Of a DNA stretch of 64,000 bases, positions 7,892 to 17,195 are shown piece after piece; the stretch's first letter is position 1, and the number at the start of each line of letters is the position of its first letter. The notes beneath the pieces were generated by a model, which saw only the letters and a list, made by a program, of their open reading frames with translations, had not been told where the DNA came from and did no database searches. The stretch comes from Lentilactobacillus fungorum (lineage in GTDB: Bacteria; Bacillota; Bacilli; Lactobacillales; Lactobacillaceae): assembly GCF_016860605.1 (NCBI RefSeq), contig NZ_BNJR01000021.1:102520-166519 (forward strand), given 5' to 3'. The position numbers were made by a program, and so were the translations under genes.

Positions 7892-10057
7892 ATGTCACTT
7901 CATCACTTAACGGACACCTCGTATTTTGATTTAAATAACGAGATTAACATCCCGGTTAACGGGCAAATTCCGCTTCAAAAGGATCAGGAGGCTTTACAAG
8001 CATTCTTAGATAAGAACGTCTCCCCCAATCTAGTCAAATTTGACTCGCTTCAAGAGCGATTCGACTACTTAATCAACAATCATTATTACGAAAAGGGCTT
8101 TATTGATCAATATGATTTTGGCTTTATTGAGAAACTTTATGATTATCTTCAAAACCAAAACTTTCATTTTAAATCATTTATGGCTGCCTACAAATTTTAT
8201 GCCCAGTACGCTTTAAAAACCAACGACAATGATGCCTACCTAGAAACTTTCTTAGATCGCGTCGCGGCAAATGCCCTCTACTTTGCGGACGGCGATGAAA
8301 GCTTAGCCATGAATCTAGCAGATGAAATCATCCACCAGCGTTACCAGCCGGCAACACCCTCATTTCTAAATGCTGGTAGGCAAAATCGCGGCGAGTTTGT
8401 CTCCTGCTTTTTAATTCAGACAACTGACGACATGAACACAATTGGCCGAACCATCAATTCTGCTTTGCAGCTATCGAGAATTGGCGGTGGGGTTGGCATC
8501 AATTTATCCAATTTGCGGGCCGCCGGCGATCCAATTAAGCACATCGAAGGGGCCGCTTCAGGGGTTGTCCCCGTCATGAAGTTGCTTGAAGATAGCTTTT
8601 CTTATTCCAATCAGCTCGGCCAGCGCCAAGGTGCCGGCGTCGTCTACTTATCCGTTTTCCATCCAGATATCATTTCTTTTTTGGGTGCCAAAAAAGAAAA
8701 TGCTGATGAGAAGATCCGCCTAAAGACCCTTTCATTAGGTGTGACTGTTCCAGACAAATTTTACGAGTTAATCAAAGCAAACGCCGATATGTACTTATTT
8801 AGTCCTTACGATGTCGAACGCGAATATGGCGAACCATTTTCTTACGTGGACATCACTAAAGAATACGACAAGTTGGTTGCCAATGACAAGATCAAGAAAA
8901 CCAAGATTAAGGCCCGCGACCTAGAAACAGAAATCAGTAAGCTACAGCAAGAATCCGGCTACCCTTATATTATTAACATTGATACCGCTAATCGGGCTAA
9001 CCCAATTGACGGCAAGATCGTCATGAGCAATCTTTGTTCAGAAATCCTGCAGGTTCAAACACCAGCAACGGTTGATAACCAACAGCATTACATCAAATTA
9101 GGCAAAGATATTTCTTGTAATTTGGGTTCCACTAACATTAACAATATGATGAACGCGGCTGACTTTGGTCATTCTATTGAAACGATGGTTAGAGCATTGA
9201 CCTTTGTAACAGACCACTCCAACATTGACGTCGTCCCTTCAATTCAAAAAGGTAATCACGAGTCCCATTCGATCGGCTTAGGGGCCATGGGTCTGCACAG
9301 CTTTTTTGCTAAACACCATATGTACTACGGTTCAGCAGAATCAATTGAATTTACCAGCATCTACTTTATGCTTTTAAATTATTGGAGCTTGGTTGCTTCT
9401 AATAAGATTGCCAAGGAACGTCATCAAGTTTTTGATAACTTTGATAAAAGTAAGTACGCGGATGGCAGCTATTTTGATAAATATTTGGAAAAGTCCTATG
9501 CGCCAAAGTCTGATAAAGTCAAGGCACTCTTTTCTGATGACATGATCCCAACCAAAGCCGATTGGGAAGCGTTAAAGCAAGCTGTTATGCAATACGGCCT
9601 CTACCATCAAAATCGTTTGGCAGTTGCCCCTAATGGCTCGATTTCGTACATCAACGATACGACTGCCAGCTTGCACCCGATCATTAACCGAATTGAAGAA
9701 CGCCAAGAGTCAAAAATTGGCAAAATTTATTATCCGGCCCCTTATCTATCAAATGACACGATTCCTTATTACACTTCCGCTTATGATATGGATATGCGAA
9801 AGGTGATCGACATCTATGCCGCTGCCCAAGAACACATCGATCAGGGAATGGCATTAACCCTATTTTTACGTTCAACCATCCCAAGTGGGCTGTACGAATG
9901 GAAAGATGGTCGGACTGATAAGATGACAACTCGTGATTTAAACATTTTAAGGAACTATGCTTACAAAAAAGGTGTAAAATCAATATATTACATCCGAACT
10001 TTCACGGACGACCAACAAGAAGTTGGCTCCAATCAATGTGAAAGCTGCGTTATCTAG
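7892..10057 (+). CDS. nrdE: Class Ib ribonucleotide reductase alpha subunit
   Basis: NrdE is the catalytic subunit that reduces ribonucleoside diphosphates. The length of 721 residues is standard. Recognisable parts are the central cysteine in MSNLCSEI, the barrel loop NGSISYINDTTASLHP, and the C-terminal shuttle pair C716 and C719 (CESCVI) that exchanges with NrdH. A start at 7892 follows AAAGAAAGTGTGG. NrdI, the flavodoxin normally needed to build the NrdF manganese cofactor, is not encoded here and must be elsewhere. Confidence 0.96.
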   Translation: MSLHHLTDTSYFDLNNEINIPVNGQIPLQKDQEALQAFLDKNVSPNLVKFDSLQERFDYLINNHYYEKGFIDQYDFGFIEKLYDYLQNQNFHFKSFMAAYKFYAQYALKTNDNDAYLETFLDRVAANALYFADGDESLAMNLADEIIHQRYQPATPSFLNAGRQNRGEFVSCFLIQTTDDMNTIGRTINSALQLSRIGGGVGINLSNLRAAGDPIKHIEGAASGVVPVMKLLEDSFSYSNQLGQRQGAGVVYLSVFHPDIISFLGAKKENADEKIRLKTLSLGVTVPDKFYELIKANADMYLFSPYDVEREYGEPFSYVDITKEYDKLVANDKIKKTKIKARDLETEISKLQQESGYPYIINIDTANRANPIDGKIVMSNLCSEILQVQTPATVDNQQHYIKLGKDISCNLGSTNINNMMNAADFGHSIETMVRALTFVTDHSNIDVVPSIQKGNHESHSIGLGAMGLHSFFAKHHMYYGSAESIEFTSIYFMLLNYWSLVASNKIAKERHQVFDNFDKSKYADGSYFDKYLEKSYAPKSDKVKALFSDDMIPTKADWEALKQAVMQYGLYHQNRLAVAPNGSISYINDTTASLHPIINRIEERQESKIGKIYYPAPYLSNDTIPYYTSAYDMDMRKVIDIYAAAQEHIDQGMALTLFLRSTIPSGLYEWKDGRTDKMTTRDLNILRNYAYKKGVKSIYYIRTFTDDQQEVGSNQCESCVI

Positions 10058-10067
10058 GGGGAGAATG

Positions 10068-11024
10068 ATGACTGAAAATTATAAAGCAATTAATTGGAAC
10101 GCGATTGATGATCAAATTGATAAAGCAACTTGGGAAAAATTAACGGAGCAATTTTGGCTGGATACCAGAATCCCGCTATCAAATGACTTGTCAGATTGGC
10201 GAACCCTAAACGAAGATCATCAGTGGGTAGTCGGCCACGTCTTTGGTGGCTTAACGCTCCTAGACACGCTGCAGTCACAAGAAGGCATGGCATCGCTTCG
10301 AAAGGATGTCCGAACGCAACACGAAACGGCCGTCTTGAACAATATCCAATTTATGGAGTCCGTGCACGCCAAGAGCTATTCGTCAATTTTTTCAACTTTA
10401 AATACACCTGAGCAAATTGACGAAATCTTTGATTGGAGTGACACGGAAGAATTTCTTCAGAATAAGGCCCTCAAGATTCATGATATTTATGTAAATGAAC
10501 CGGACCCGTTGAAGAAAAAAATTGCGAGTGTGTTCTTAGAGACCTTCTTGTTCTACTCTGGCTTCTACACCCCGCTTTGGTACCTTGGACATAATAAAAT
10601 TCCAAACGTAGCTGAAATTATCAAACTAATTCTAAGAGATGAATCCGTCCATGGCACGTACATTGGCTACAAGTTCCAAATTGGCTTTAACCAACTTGCT
10701 AAGGGCAAGCAAGAAGACCTCAAAAATTGGCTGTACGATTTGCTCTATAAGCTATATGCTAACGAAGAGAAGTATACCCATCTCTTGTATGACCAAATTG
10801 GCTGGACGGAAGACGTTTTAATTTTTATTCGCTATAACGCAAATAAAGCCTTAATGAATCTTGGGCAAGACCCGCTCTTCCCCGATACCGCAGAAGATGT
10901 TAATCCGATTGTTATGAATGGCATTTCAACGTCGACTGCTAATCATGATTTCTTCTCTCAAGTTGGGAACGGTTATTTGTTGGGCAACGTTGAATCGATG
11001 AATGACAGTGACTATGATATTTAA
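10068..11024 (+). CDS. nrdF: Class Ib ribonucleotide reductase beta subunit
   Basis: NrdF carries the dimetal-tyrosyl radical used by NrdE. Metal-ligand segments are visible: a D within LTLLDTLQSQEG, E and H in FMESVHAKSYSSIF (the tyrosine here fits the radical position), and E and H in ESVHGTYIGYKFQ. The start is the second ATG of ATGATG, about 7 nt after AGGGGGAG; nrdE ends 10 bp earlier. The upstream open frame back to 10023 lies inside nrdE and is not used. It has 318 residues. Confidence 0.95.
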   Translation: MTENYKAINWNAIDDQIDKATWEKLTEQFWLDTRIPLSNDLSDWRTLNEDHQWVVGHVFGGLTLLDTLQSQEGMASLRKDVRTQHETAVLNNIQFMESVHAKSYSSIFSTLNTPEQIDEIFDWSDTEEFLQNKALKIHDIYVNEPDPLKKKIASVFLETFLFYSGFYTPLWYLGHNKIPNVAEIIKLILRDESVHGTYIGYKFQIGFNQLAKGKQEDLKNWLYDLLYKLYANEEKYTHLLYDQIGWTEDVLIFIRYNANKALMNLGQDPLFPDTAEDVNPIVMNGISTSTANHDFFSQVGNGYLLGNVESMNDSDYDI

Positions 11025-11072
11025 ACGTTAGCTAACTCATCTTAAGCTGACCAGCCAGATAATTTGCTAATG

Positions 11073-11122
11073 AAAAAGGCTTGACGAACGGCACATTAAT
11101 GTGTTGCTCATCAAGCCTTTTG
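11073..11122. terminator. Bidirectional terminator between nrdF and the ldhD-like gene
   Basis: AAAAAGGCTTGA (11073-11084) pairs with TCAAGCCTTTTG (11110-11121), with A and T runs on both sides, so it can stop transcription from either strand. A smaller palindrome, CACATTAATGTG, sits in the loop. The genes on the two sides converge here. Confidence 0.85.
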
Positions 11123-11247
11123 TCATTTAACTTTTTCGACCGGAGCCGATTGACCATTTTTAGCAATGTTCCAACCATCACTAAGCACATTAAAACACGT
11201 GAGTTCAACCCTACCGCAATGATTGTCAACATTTATAAAAACCATCG

Positions 11248-12243
11248 CTAGTCAACTATGTCACTAACTGGTTTTCCTTCCACCATTGCTTTTAAATGAT
11301 CCATTGAAATATTCACCATATTCATTACGGAGCGAGTAGTATGAAACGCAGAGTGCGGCGTGATTAAAACATTGGGCATCATTGACAGCTTAATGACATC
11401 GGCATCAGTCACTTGCTTTGTTGACCGTGAATCTTGAAGATCGGCAGACTCATTTTCAATGGTATCAATCCCGGCACCAGCAATTTCTCCGCTTTGTAAG
11501 GCAAAAATCAAATCGGCGGTATCAACAATCGACCCTCTTGCTGTGTTAATGAAAAGCGCTGTGTTTTTCATTAACTCAAAAGTTTCATGATTAAACTCAT
11601 GATAGTTATCTGGAGTGGCTGGCATGTGTAAACTGATGATATCACTTTGCCGAACTAAATCTTGAAAACTAGTTGTATAGTGAAACTCACCATGAGTATC
11701 TTTAATTGGATACTTGTCATAAGCAATTACCTTTGCGCCTAAACCTTTGAACAGCCGAATTGCGTGTTGACCAATGCGGCCGGTACCCACAATCCCAACG
11801 GTTTGTTCACTAATCAATCGGCCCATAAAGTCTGGTGAAAAGTGAAATTCTTGCTTTTGCCGCAATTGTTGTTGCATATACCCAACCTTTCTAGACAAAA
11901 ACAGGGCCATGGTAACAGCAAATTCCGCAATACTTTCTGGGCTATATGCCGGCACATTGGTGATTTTAACACCATTGTCGGCTGCCGCTTGTAAATCCAG
12001 GTTATCAACGCCCACGTTTCGCAACGCTAAATACTTAATCCCGAGCTTTCGAAAAGCAATAAACAATTCTTTGGTATAGGCAATCGTCTGCAAACCAGAA
12101 ATTCCATCATACCCTTTGGCTTCTTCAATGGTTTCTGGTGTTAACGTCGTGGTCGTATAAGCCACTTCAATTTGATGATCCTTCCCCCATTTTTCGATAA
12201 ACGGAATTTCATCATCCCTGACGTTATAAGCAATAAATTTCAT
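11248..12243 (-). CDS. D-2-hydroxyacid dehydrogenase, D-lactate dehydrogenase type
   Basis: This NAD-dependent D-isomer 2-hydroxyacid dehydrogenase most likely interconverts pyruvate and D-lactate. The 331 residues match the LdhD length. The nucleotide-binding GTGRIG is at 153-158, with D176 as the NAD-selecting acid. The active site has R236 (INTARG), an acidic residue near 260-265 (DTIENE) and H297 (ITPHSAF). The substrate loop RNVGVDN near 75-81 is also typical. It could instead be a D-hydroxyisocaproate dehydrogenase. The mRNA has a leader of about 240 nt containing a hairpin repeat. Confidence 0.82.
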   Translation of the reverse strand: MKFIAYNVRDDEIPFIEKWGKDHQIEVAYTTTTLTPETIEEAKGYDGISGLQTIAYTKELFIAFRKLGIKYLALRNVGVDNLDLQAAADNGVKITNVPAYSPESIAEFAVTMALFLSRKVGYMQQQLRQKQEFHFSPDFMGRLISEQTVGIVGTGRIGQHAIRLFKGLGAKVIAYDKYPIKDTHGEFHYTTSFQDLVRQSDIISLHMPATPDNYHEFNHETFELMKNTALFINTARGSIVDTADLIFALQSGEIAGAGIDTIENESADLQDSRSTKQVTDADVIKLSMMPNVLITPHSAFHTTRSVMNMVNISMDHLKAMVEGKPVSDIVD

Positions 12244-12264
12244 GTCATCCTCCTAAAAAGTAAA

Positions 12265-12382
12265 GTGAGCGGAGCAAAGCGTTTAGAAACTGGAACATAA
12301 GGCATCTTGGCCGGAAATCCCGGGCTTGGATTTTTGGCCAAGATGTTTTATGTGGAAGTTTCTGCTTTGCGCAGCTGTCCTG
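12265..12382 (-). repeat. Leader hairpin repeat, copy 1 (ldhD leader)
   Basis: This is one unit of the dispersed long-hairpin family. Its edge GTGAGCGGAGCAAAGC (plus strand) lies 22 nt from the ldhD start codon, right before the ribosome site. The arms (AGAAACT, CATAA, CATCTTGGCC against GGCCAAGATG, TTATG, AGTTTCT) are complementary, and the loop carries CCCGGGCTT. The other end is GCTTTGCGCAGCTGTCC. It is oriented in the sense of ldhD. Confidence 0.85.
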
Positions 12383-12387
12383 CAAAA

Positions 12388-12436
12388 GTGAGCGAAGCAA
12401 AGCATCTAGAAAACGGCTTACCCGTAGACTTAAGCA
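12388..12436 (-). repeat. Leader hairpin repeat, truncated copy
   Basis: This half unit begins GTGAGCGAAGCAAAGC and has lost its second arm. It abuts copy 1 with the same 5-base spacer seen in the other tandem arrays. Confidence 0.7.
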
Positions 12437-12486
12437 TCCTCTTCTACTTAGTACAGTTATTCTGACTCAATTACATCTGTTATATT

Positions 12487-12498
12487 ATCATACCATAA
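12487..12498 (-). promoter_or_regulatory. Candidate ldhD promoter (extended -10)
   Basis: On the minus strand TGGTATGATAAT gives an extended -10 (TATGAT at 12487-12492 preceded by TGG). No good -35 is visible. It lies upstream of the hairpin repeats, so they would be transcribed as the ldhD 5' leader. The rest of 12437-12589, between this and the galT stop, holds nothing else I can name. Confidence 0.4.
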
Positions 12499-12589
12499 AA
12501 CAAACGGGCCCTAATGCCTATACAGCCTCGTCTCGACTTCATTAAAAGCCATAAACAAGGTGTTAGCTTCAGTCCCGTTAAAATGCCAC

Positions 12590-14056
12590 TTATTTAATTG
12601 CTTGCACGAATCGGTCAAAAGCGGCTTGACCTTCATCATTCCATTTGTAAACACCAGCATCTTCTAAGACCCTGGCAAAAACTAACCCAATTTCTTGGTT
12701 GATCACTTGCTCAACGTTTTCTTTGGTAAAATGGTCCGTTTGCTTAAGCTTATCAGCCCATGGTTTGTGATAATCGGCAATTTGATTAGGCTCGTCTAAA
12801 ACGTACTTTTCGACTTCTTTCATTTCTGTTTTCAGACGGGCAGGCAAAATTGCTCGCCCCATCACTTCAATTAAGCCAATATTTTCTTTTTTGATATGTT
12901 GAACATCTTGATGTGGATGAAAAATCCCGTCAGGATACTTTGCGGACGTTTGATTATCTCGCAACACAATGTCCATTTCAAACTGATCGCCATTCATTCG
13001 AGCAATGGGCGTCACTGTGTGGTGCCGAGTGTTATCCGTATATGCGCGAATATTCACTGACTCGTCTGAATAAGTCTGCCAAGTATTGGCAATTTTAGTT
13101 GCTGCATCAACGACTTGATTCGCATCCTTGCTGAGTAGACGAATTGTTGCCATTGGCCATTTCACAATTCCAGCTGTCAAACCGTCAATTCCGAGGTCGA
13201 TCGGCCGATCAATTCCAGCTTTCATCATTGGGAAAGTGTGGCGGCCACCCTGATAATGGTCTTGAGCTAACAATGATCCGCCAACGATTGGCAAATCTGC
13301 ATTACTACCAACGAAATAGTGCGGCAATTGTTTGATAATATCCGTCAAGTTAACAAACGTTCGCTGATCAATGGACATCGGAACGTGCTTTTGATTGAGA
13401 AAAATCGCATGTTCGCCAAAATACGCATATGGCGAATATTGGAAGCCCCACGGCTCACCGTTAATCATCATTCGGATTACCCGGTGATTACTTCGAGCTG
13501 GATATCCTAGTCGTCCTAAATACCCTTCGTTTTCAATTGCGAGTGGCCCCACCGGATAACTTGTTGACTTCTTGCGGCCAGCCGCGGCGATTGCTTTGGG
13601 ATCTTTTTCTGGTTTTGACAGATTAATCGTTATTTCTAAATCCCCATAGTCTGTCTTGGCAAGATATGAGATATTCTTAGCAATTGCCCGGGTTTTGATA
13701 TAATCGTTATTTTGGCTTAACCCATAAAAATAATTGGTTGCTTCTTCAGGTGACTTTTGATATTTTGTCCAAAAAATCTCATTAACCTTAGACGGAATCG
13801 GCGTAAGCAGATCCATTAGTTGGTCTTCCAAAATTTCGCGGTTAGTAATTGAATCTTCAATCTTTCCATGCTCAATTGCCAGATCAACAAGTTCATTGGC
13901 AAGATCAACCGCTTCCGTGCTTTGAGTTGGTTCACCAAAACCATCACCAATCAGGCGAAAAATCAGGTTGGTCACGTAAATTCGATCAACATTGGTGTAA
14001 GGTGAATCCGATTTGATGATCAAATCGGTAAATTTTTCAACAGCTGATTGTGTCAT
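12590..14056 (-). CDS. galT: UTP-hexose-1-phosphate uridylyltransferase, class II
   Basis: GalT exchanges UMP between UDP-glucose and galactose-1-phosphate in the Leloir pathway. The 488-residue protein is the long Firmicutes class II form, which differs from the roughly 350-residue E. coli type. Characteristic stretches are NHRVIRMMINGEPWGFQYSPYA (quoted in part: HRVIRMM, EPWGFQYSPYAYF) and QDHYQGGRHTFPM with its histidine pair. It starts 2 bp after the galE stop, so it is translated in the same operon as galK and galE. Confidence 0.95.
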   Translation of the reverse strand: MTQSAVEKFTDLIIKSDSPYTNVDRIYVTNLIFRLIGDGFGEPTQSTEAVDLANELVDLAIEHGKIEDSITNREILEDQLMDLLTPIPSKVNEIFWTKYQKSPEEATNYFYGLSQNNDYIKTRAIAKNISYLAKTDYGDLEITINLSKPEKDPKAIAAAGRKKSTSYPVGPLAIENEGYLGRLGYPARSNHRVIRMMINGEPWGFQYSPYAYFGEHAIFLNQKHVPMSIDQRTFVNLTDIIKQLPHYFVGSNADLPIVGGSLLAQDHYQGGRHTFPMMKAGIDRPIDLGIDGLTAGIVKWPMATIRLLSKDANQVVDAATKIANTWQTYSDESVNIRAYTDNTRHHTVTPIARMNGDQFEMDIVLRDNQTSAKYPDGIFHPHQDVQHIKKENIGLIEVMGRAILPARLKTEMKEVEKYVLDEPNQIADYHKPWADKLKQTDHFTKENVEQVINQEIGLVFARVLEDAGVYKWNDEGQAAFDRFVQAIK

Positions 14057-14058
14057 GC

Positions 14059-15063
14059 CTATGCATTTCCTTTCCGATCGTCATAACCCTTTGGATGCGT
14101 CTGCTTCCAATTCCAGGCAGTTTTAATAATTTCATGAACATCGTCAAATTGGGGCTTCCAGCCAAGGACTTTGCGGGCTTTATCACTGGCAGCAATCAAC
14201 GTGCTTGGATCACCAGCCCGCCGTGGGCCCATTTTGGCTGGAATTGGTTTGCCAGTCACTTCTCTGGCCGCATCCAACATCTGTTTATTTGAAAATCCAG
14301 TTGAAGATCCCAAATTAAAGGCATCAGAATCATGCCCTGTTTGCAAATATTTCAAGGCTAAAATGTGCGCATCAGCTAAGTCGACAACATGAACATAGTC
14401 CCGAACGTTGGTCCCATCTGGCGTATCATAATCATCGCCAAAGATCGTTAATTGATCCCGTTCACCCGAGGCAACTTGTAAAATAATTGGTACCAAGTGA
14501 GTTTCTGGATGATGGTCTTCACCAATCGAACCATCTGGTTTAGCACCAGCAACGTTGAAATATCGTAAAGCAACGAATTTAATGCCATAGGCAACGTCGC
14601 TCCAATGCATAATTTTTTCCATGGCTAATTTACTTTCACCATATGGGTTAGTCGGGACTTGTGGATCGGTTTCTTTGATTGGGATTTGTTTAGGTTCACC
14701 ATAAGTAGCCGCCGTTGATGAGAAAACAATCTTGTTAACATTGTGATCATGCATCACTTCAAGCAAGCTGATCATCCCACCAGTATTATTATCAAAATAC
14801 TTTAATGGCTTTTCCATTGATTCCGGCACAACTGAAAAGGCAGCAAAATGAATGACCCCATCAATGATTTCCTTGTCGAACACCGAATTCATGAAAGCTT
14901 TGTCACGGACGTCGCCTTCATAAAACCGTGCTTTGTCATTAACTGCAGCTCGATGGCCGGTTACCAAGTTATCAACAACCGCAACGTCGTAACCATTCGC
15001 AATCAGGCGATCAACGGTATGAGAACCAATGTAACCTGCCCCACCTAATACTAAAATTGCCAT
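14059..15063 (-). CDS. galE: UDP-glucose 4-epimerase
   Basis: GalE interconverts UDP-galactose and UDP-glucose using bound NAD. The Rossmann motif GGAGYIG is at 7-13, the short-chain dehydrogenase catalytic pair is Y141 and K145 (YGESK), and S/T in [10 protein letters not shown] completes the triad. It has 334 residues, the standard length. A TAGGAGG site precedes the ATG, and three hairpin repeats occupy the whole space between it and galK upstream. Confidence 0.96.
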   Translation of the reverse strand: MAILVLGGAGYIGSHTVDRLIANGYDVAVVDNLVTGHRAAVNDKARFYEGDVRDKAFMNSVFDKEIIDGVIHFAAFSVVPESMEKPLKYFDNNTGGMISLLEVMHDHNVNKIVFSSTAATYGEPKQIPIKETDPQVPTNPYGESKLAMEKIMHWSDVAYGIKFVALRYFNVAGAKPDGSIGEDHHPETHLVPIILQVASGERDQLTIFGDDYDTPDGTNVRDYVHVVDLADAHILALKYLQTGHDSDAFNLGSSTGFSNKQMLDAAREVTGKPIPAKMGPRRAGDPSTLIAASDKARKVLGWKPQFDDVHEIIKTAWNWKQTHPKGYDDRKGNA

Positions 15064-15091
15064 TTTAAATTCCTCCTATTAATTAATAAAA

Positions 15092-15209
15092 GTGAGCGGA
15101 GCAAAGCGCTTAGAAAGCGGAGCCTAAGGTTACTTGCCTGGAAATCCCGGGCTTGGATTTTTGGGCAAGTAGCCTTAGGTGCAGCTTTCTGCTTTGCGCA
15201 GCTGTCCTA
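15092..15209 (-). repeat. Leader hairpin repeat, copy 2 (galE leader, unit 1)
   Basis: This is a full unit nearest to galE. Its edge GTGAGCGGAGCAAAGC is 29 nt from the galE start codon. The arms are AGAAAGC, CCTAAGG, CTTGCC and GAAATCC against GGATTTT, GGGCAAG, CCTTAGG and GCTTTCT, so they fold into one long stem. Confidence 0.87.
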
Positions 15210-15214
15210 CAAAA

Positions 15215-15333
15215 GTGAGCGGAGCAAAGCGGTTAGGAATCGGAGTATAAGGCTCCTTTGTGGGAAATTCCCGGGCTTGGAATTTTTCACAAAGGTGCTT
15301 ACACGCAGATTCCTGCTTTGCGCAGCTGTCCTA
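15215..15333 (-). repeat. Leader hairpin repeat, copy 3 (galE leader, unit 2)
   Basis: This is the middle unit of the tandem array. Its arms differ from copy 2 (AGGAATC, GTATAAG, CTTTGTG against CACAAAG, CTTACAC, GATTCCT) yet remain complementary. It starts 123 bp after copy 2. Confidence 0.87.
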
Positions 15334-15338
15334 CAAAA

Positions 15339-15457
15339 GTGAGCGGAGCAAAGCGGTTAGAAACTGGAGCATAAGGCATCTTGGTCGGAAATCCCGGGCT
15401 TGGATTTTTGGCCAAGATGTTTTATGCGGAAGTTTCTGCTTTGCACAGCTGTCCTAG
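15339..15457 (-). repeat. Leader hairpin repeat, copy 4 (galE leader, unit 3)
   Basis: This unit abuts the galK stop codon at 15458. Its arms (AGAAACT, CATAAG, CATCTTGG against CCAAGATG, TTATG, AGTTTCT) are nearly those of copy 1 in the ldhD leader, so these two copies are the closest relatives in the window. Confidence 0.87.
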
Positions 15458-16624
15458 TTACTTAATTTCTCTTGGTCCATCCGAAATTTCTGCAATATAG
15501 AATTCAGCTGGGTGGCCAACAACTTGTTCGTAAGCTTGACCAACGTTTTGCTTGAAGGCATCGACTTGATGACGATCAACAATTGCAATCGCACAGCCAC
15601 CAAAGCCGGCTCCAGTCATTCGAGCCCCAATTACGCCAGGCTGTTTCCAAGCAGTTTCGGCCAAAGTATCAAGTTCTTTTCCAGTCACCTCAAAGTCATA
15701 GTGAAGCGACACGTGCGACGCATTAATCAAATGGCCAAATTGATTCAAATCATTATTAACTAGTGCCTTCTTAGCTTGCAGTGTCCGCTGATTTTCAAAC
15801 ACGGCGTGACGAGCTCGACGAATCAAAACATCGTCATTAATCAGATAAGTGTGCTCATCAAACTCGGTTTCAGTTAAATCGCCTAATGAATTAATATCAA
15901 GTTTCGTTTGTAATCGCCTTAAGGCTTCTTCACATTGGGCCCGGCGTTCATTATATTTAGAGTCCTGCAATTCACGATGCTTTTTAGTGTTCATAATGAC
16001 GATCACATTATCGCCTAATTTAACGGGAACGTATTCATACTTAAGGTTATTCGTATCAAGTAAGACTGCTTGTTCCTTCTTGCCCATCCCAATCGCAAAT
16101 TGATCCATAATACCAGAGTTAACACCAATATAATTATTTTCAACTAACTGACCGTATTTAACCAAATCAAGCTCATTGATATTTAAAGAAAAAACATCGT
16201 TAACAATTTCACCGGTCAACAGCTCGATGGCCGCTGAAGATGACAACCCGGCAGCATCAGGCAAATTCCCATAAACGGCTAGATCAAAGCCATGGCTAAA
16301 TTGATGACCCTGATTCATAATTTCCAACATCATGCCCTTGGGGTAATTAGCCCATCCGGCTGCTTTGTCATAAGCCAAATCGTCCAACGAAAATTCGACA
16401 ATCCCTTGATCCGCAACGTTAGCCGAGTACATTCGAACCCGGTTATCATCACGCTTCCCATAAGCAGCGTAAATTCCCATGCTAATTGCGCACGGAAAGA
16501 CGTGGCCGCCGTTAAAATCTGTATACTCACCGATCAAATTAATTCGTCCGGGCGAGAAAAAGACACGAGATGCATCATAGCCAAATTTTTGTTTGAATTT
16601 GGTTTGTACTTCTTCTGCAATCAT
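15458..16624 (-). CDS. galK: Galactokinase
   Basis: GalK phosphorylates galactose at C1, the first Leloir step. The GHMP-kinase parts are all there: the GRINLIGEYTDFNGG signature near the N-terminus, the phosphate loop GLSSSAAIE, and the C-terminal GARMTGAGFGGC motif. I start it at the ATG at 16624 (MIAEEVQ), 9 nt after AGAGGG; the ATG at 16633 sits directly on that site. It has 388 residues and is the first gene of galK-galE-galT. No galM, galR or permease is adjacent. Confidence 0.96.
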   Translation of the reverse strand: MIAEEVQTKFKQKFGYDASRVFFSPGRINLIGEYTDFNGGHVFPCAISMGIYAAYGKRDDNRVRMYSANVADQGIVEFSLDDLAYDKAAGWANYPKGMMLEIMNQGHQFSHGFDLAVYGNLPDAAGLSSSAAIELLTGEIVNDVFSLNINELDLVKYGQLVENNYIGVNSGIMDQFAIGMGKKEQAVLLDTNNLKYEYVPVKLGDNVIVIMNTKKHRELQDSKYNERRAQCEEALRRLQTKLDINSLGDLTETEFDEHTYLINDDVLIRRARHAVFENQRTLQAKKALVNNDLNQFGHLINASHVSLHYDFEVTGKELDTLAETAWKQPGVIGARMTGAGFGGCAIAIVDRHQVDAFKQNVGQAYEQVVGHPAEFYIAEISDGPREIK

Positions 16625-16641
16625 AGATTTCATCCCTCTAT

Positions 16642-16669
16642 ATAATAGATTTTAGTAAACTTTACTCAA
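16642..16669 (-). promoter_or_regulatory. galK promoter with GalR-type operator
   Basis: On the minus strand a -35 TTGAGT (16664-16669) and a -10 TATTAT (16642-16647) are 16 bp apart. The perfect palindrome AGTAAACTTTACT (16654-16666) covers the spacer and part of the -35. Its sequence resembles GalR/LacI-family gal operators of lactic acid bacteria, so a repressor bound there would block the promoter. The regulator gene is not in the window. Confidence 0.7.
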
Positions 16670-16751
16670 ATAAAATTTAACGCATTTTTCAATGATTGTC
16701 AACCATCTTTTAACCAATCGTTTCACAATTTATTAGTCTCAATTTAAGCCG

Positions 16752-16960
16752 CCAAATGGTCAAATCTCCTAAATTATTTAAAGCTTGGTAATGATTTTTC
16801 ACAAGATATGTAAGCGATTGACTAGAATTTTGACCATTTGGATACTAATACAGTAAATTTCAGTAAATTTTTACACTAAATGAGCAACCATCAAAGTAAT
16901 TCTAACATTGAACCTAATCGTTAGCTTCCAATTTAGGCTCTTTGGCTCCGCTCACTTTTA
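16752..16960. promoter_or_regulatory. Region upstream of galK: inverted repeat, cre-like site, second operator, orphan repeat end
   Basis: CCAAATGGTCAAA (16752-16764) is repeated exactly inverted at 16829-16841. Between them TGTAAGCGATTGAC (16809-16822) resembles a CcpA cre site. AGTAAATTTTTACACT near 16862-16877 resembles the operator in the galK promoter about 200 bp away. At about 16924-16960 the sense-strand end of a hairpin repeat (TTTGGCTCCGCTCACTTTTA) points rightwards but no gene follows it. Together these suggest the control region of a divergent gal gene that has been lost. Confidence 0.45.
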
Positions 16961-17195
16961 ATAAACATGAGAAGGCATCTGATGACCCAAGACAATCAGA
17001 TTTAAACTCGCTGGGGACTCGTGGCATTTAATCACGTTGGCTACTGAAATGACAGGTCTCTTATACGAATACGATGCTATATTTCCGGGATAATTGGCTT
17101 TTTCTTATCACCACCCATAAGAAGGCCTATTACATCTCGCATCATGCTTGGTGGCGTGGTTAGCATCAAATTTGACAGTTCCTTACGTGATAAGT

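Noticed and set aside
11032..11232. A 66-codon minus-strand frame with a hydrophobic start, downstream of nrdF.
   Set aside because: It has no ribosome site and runs through the bidirectional terminator at 11073-11122, so it is unlikely to be a gene.
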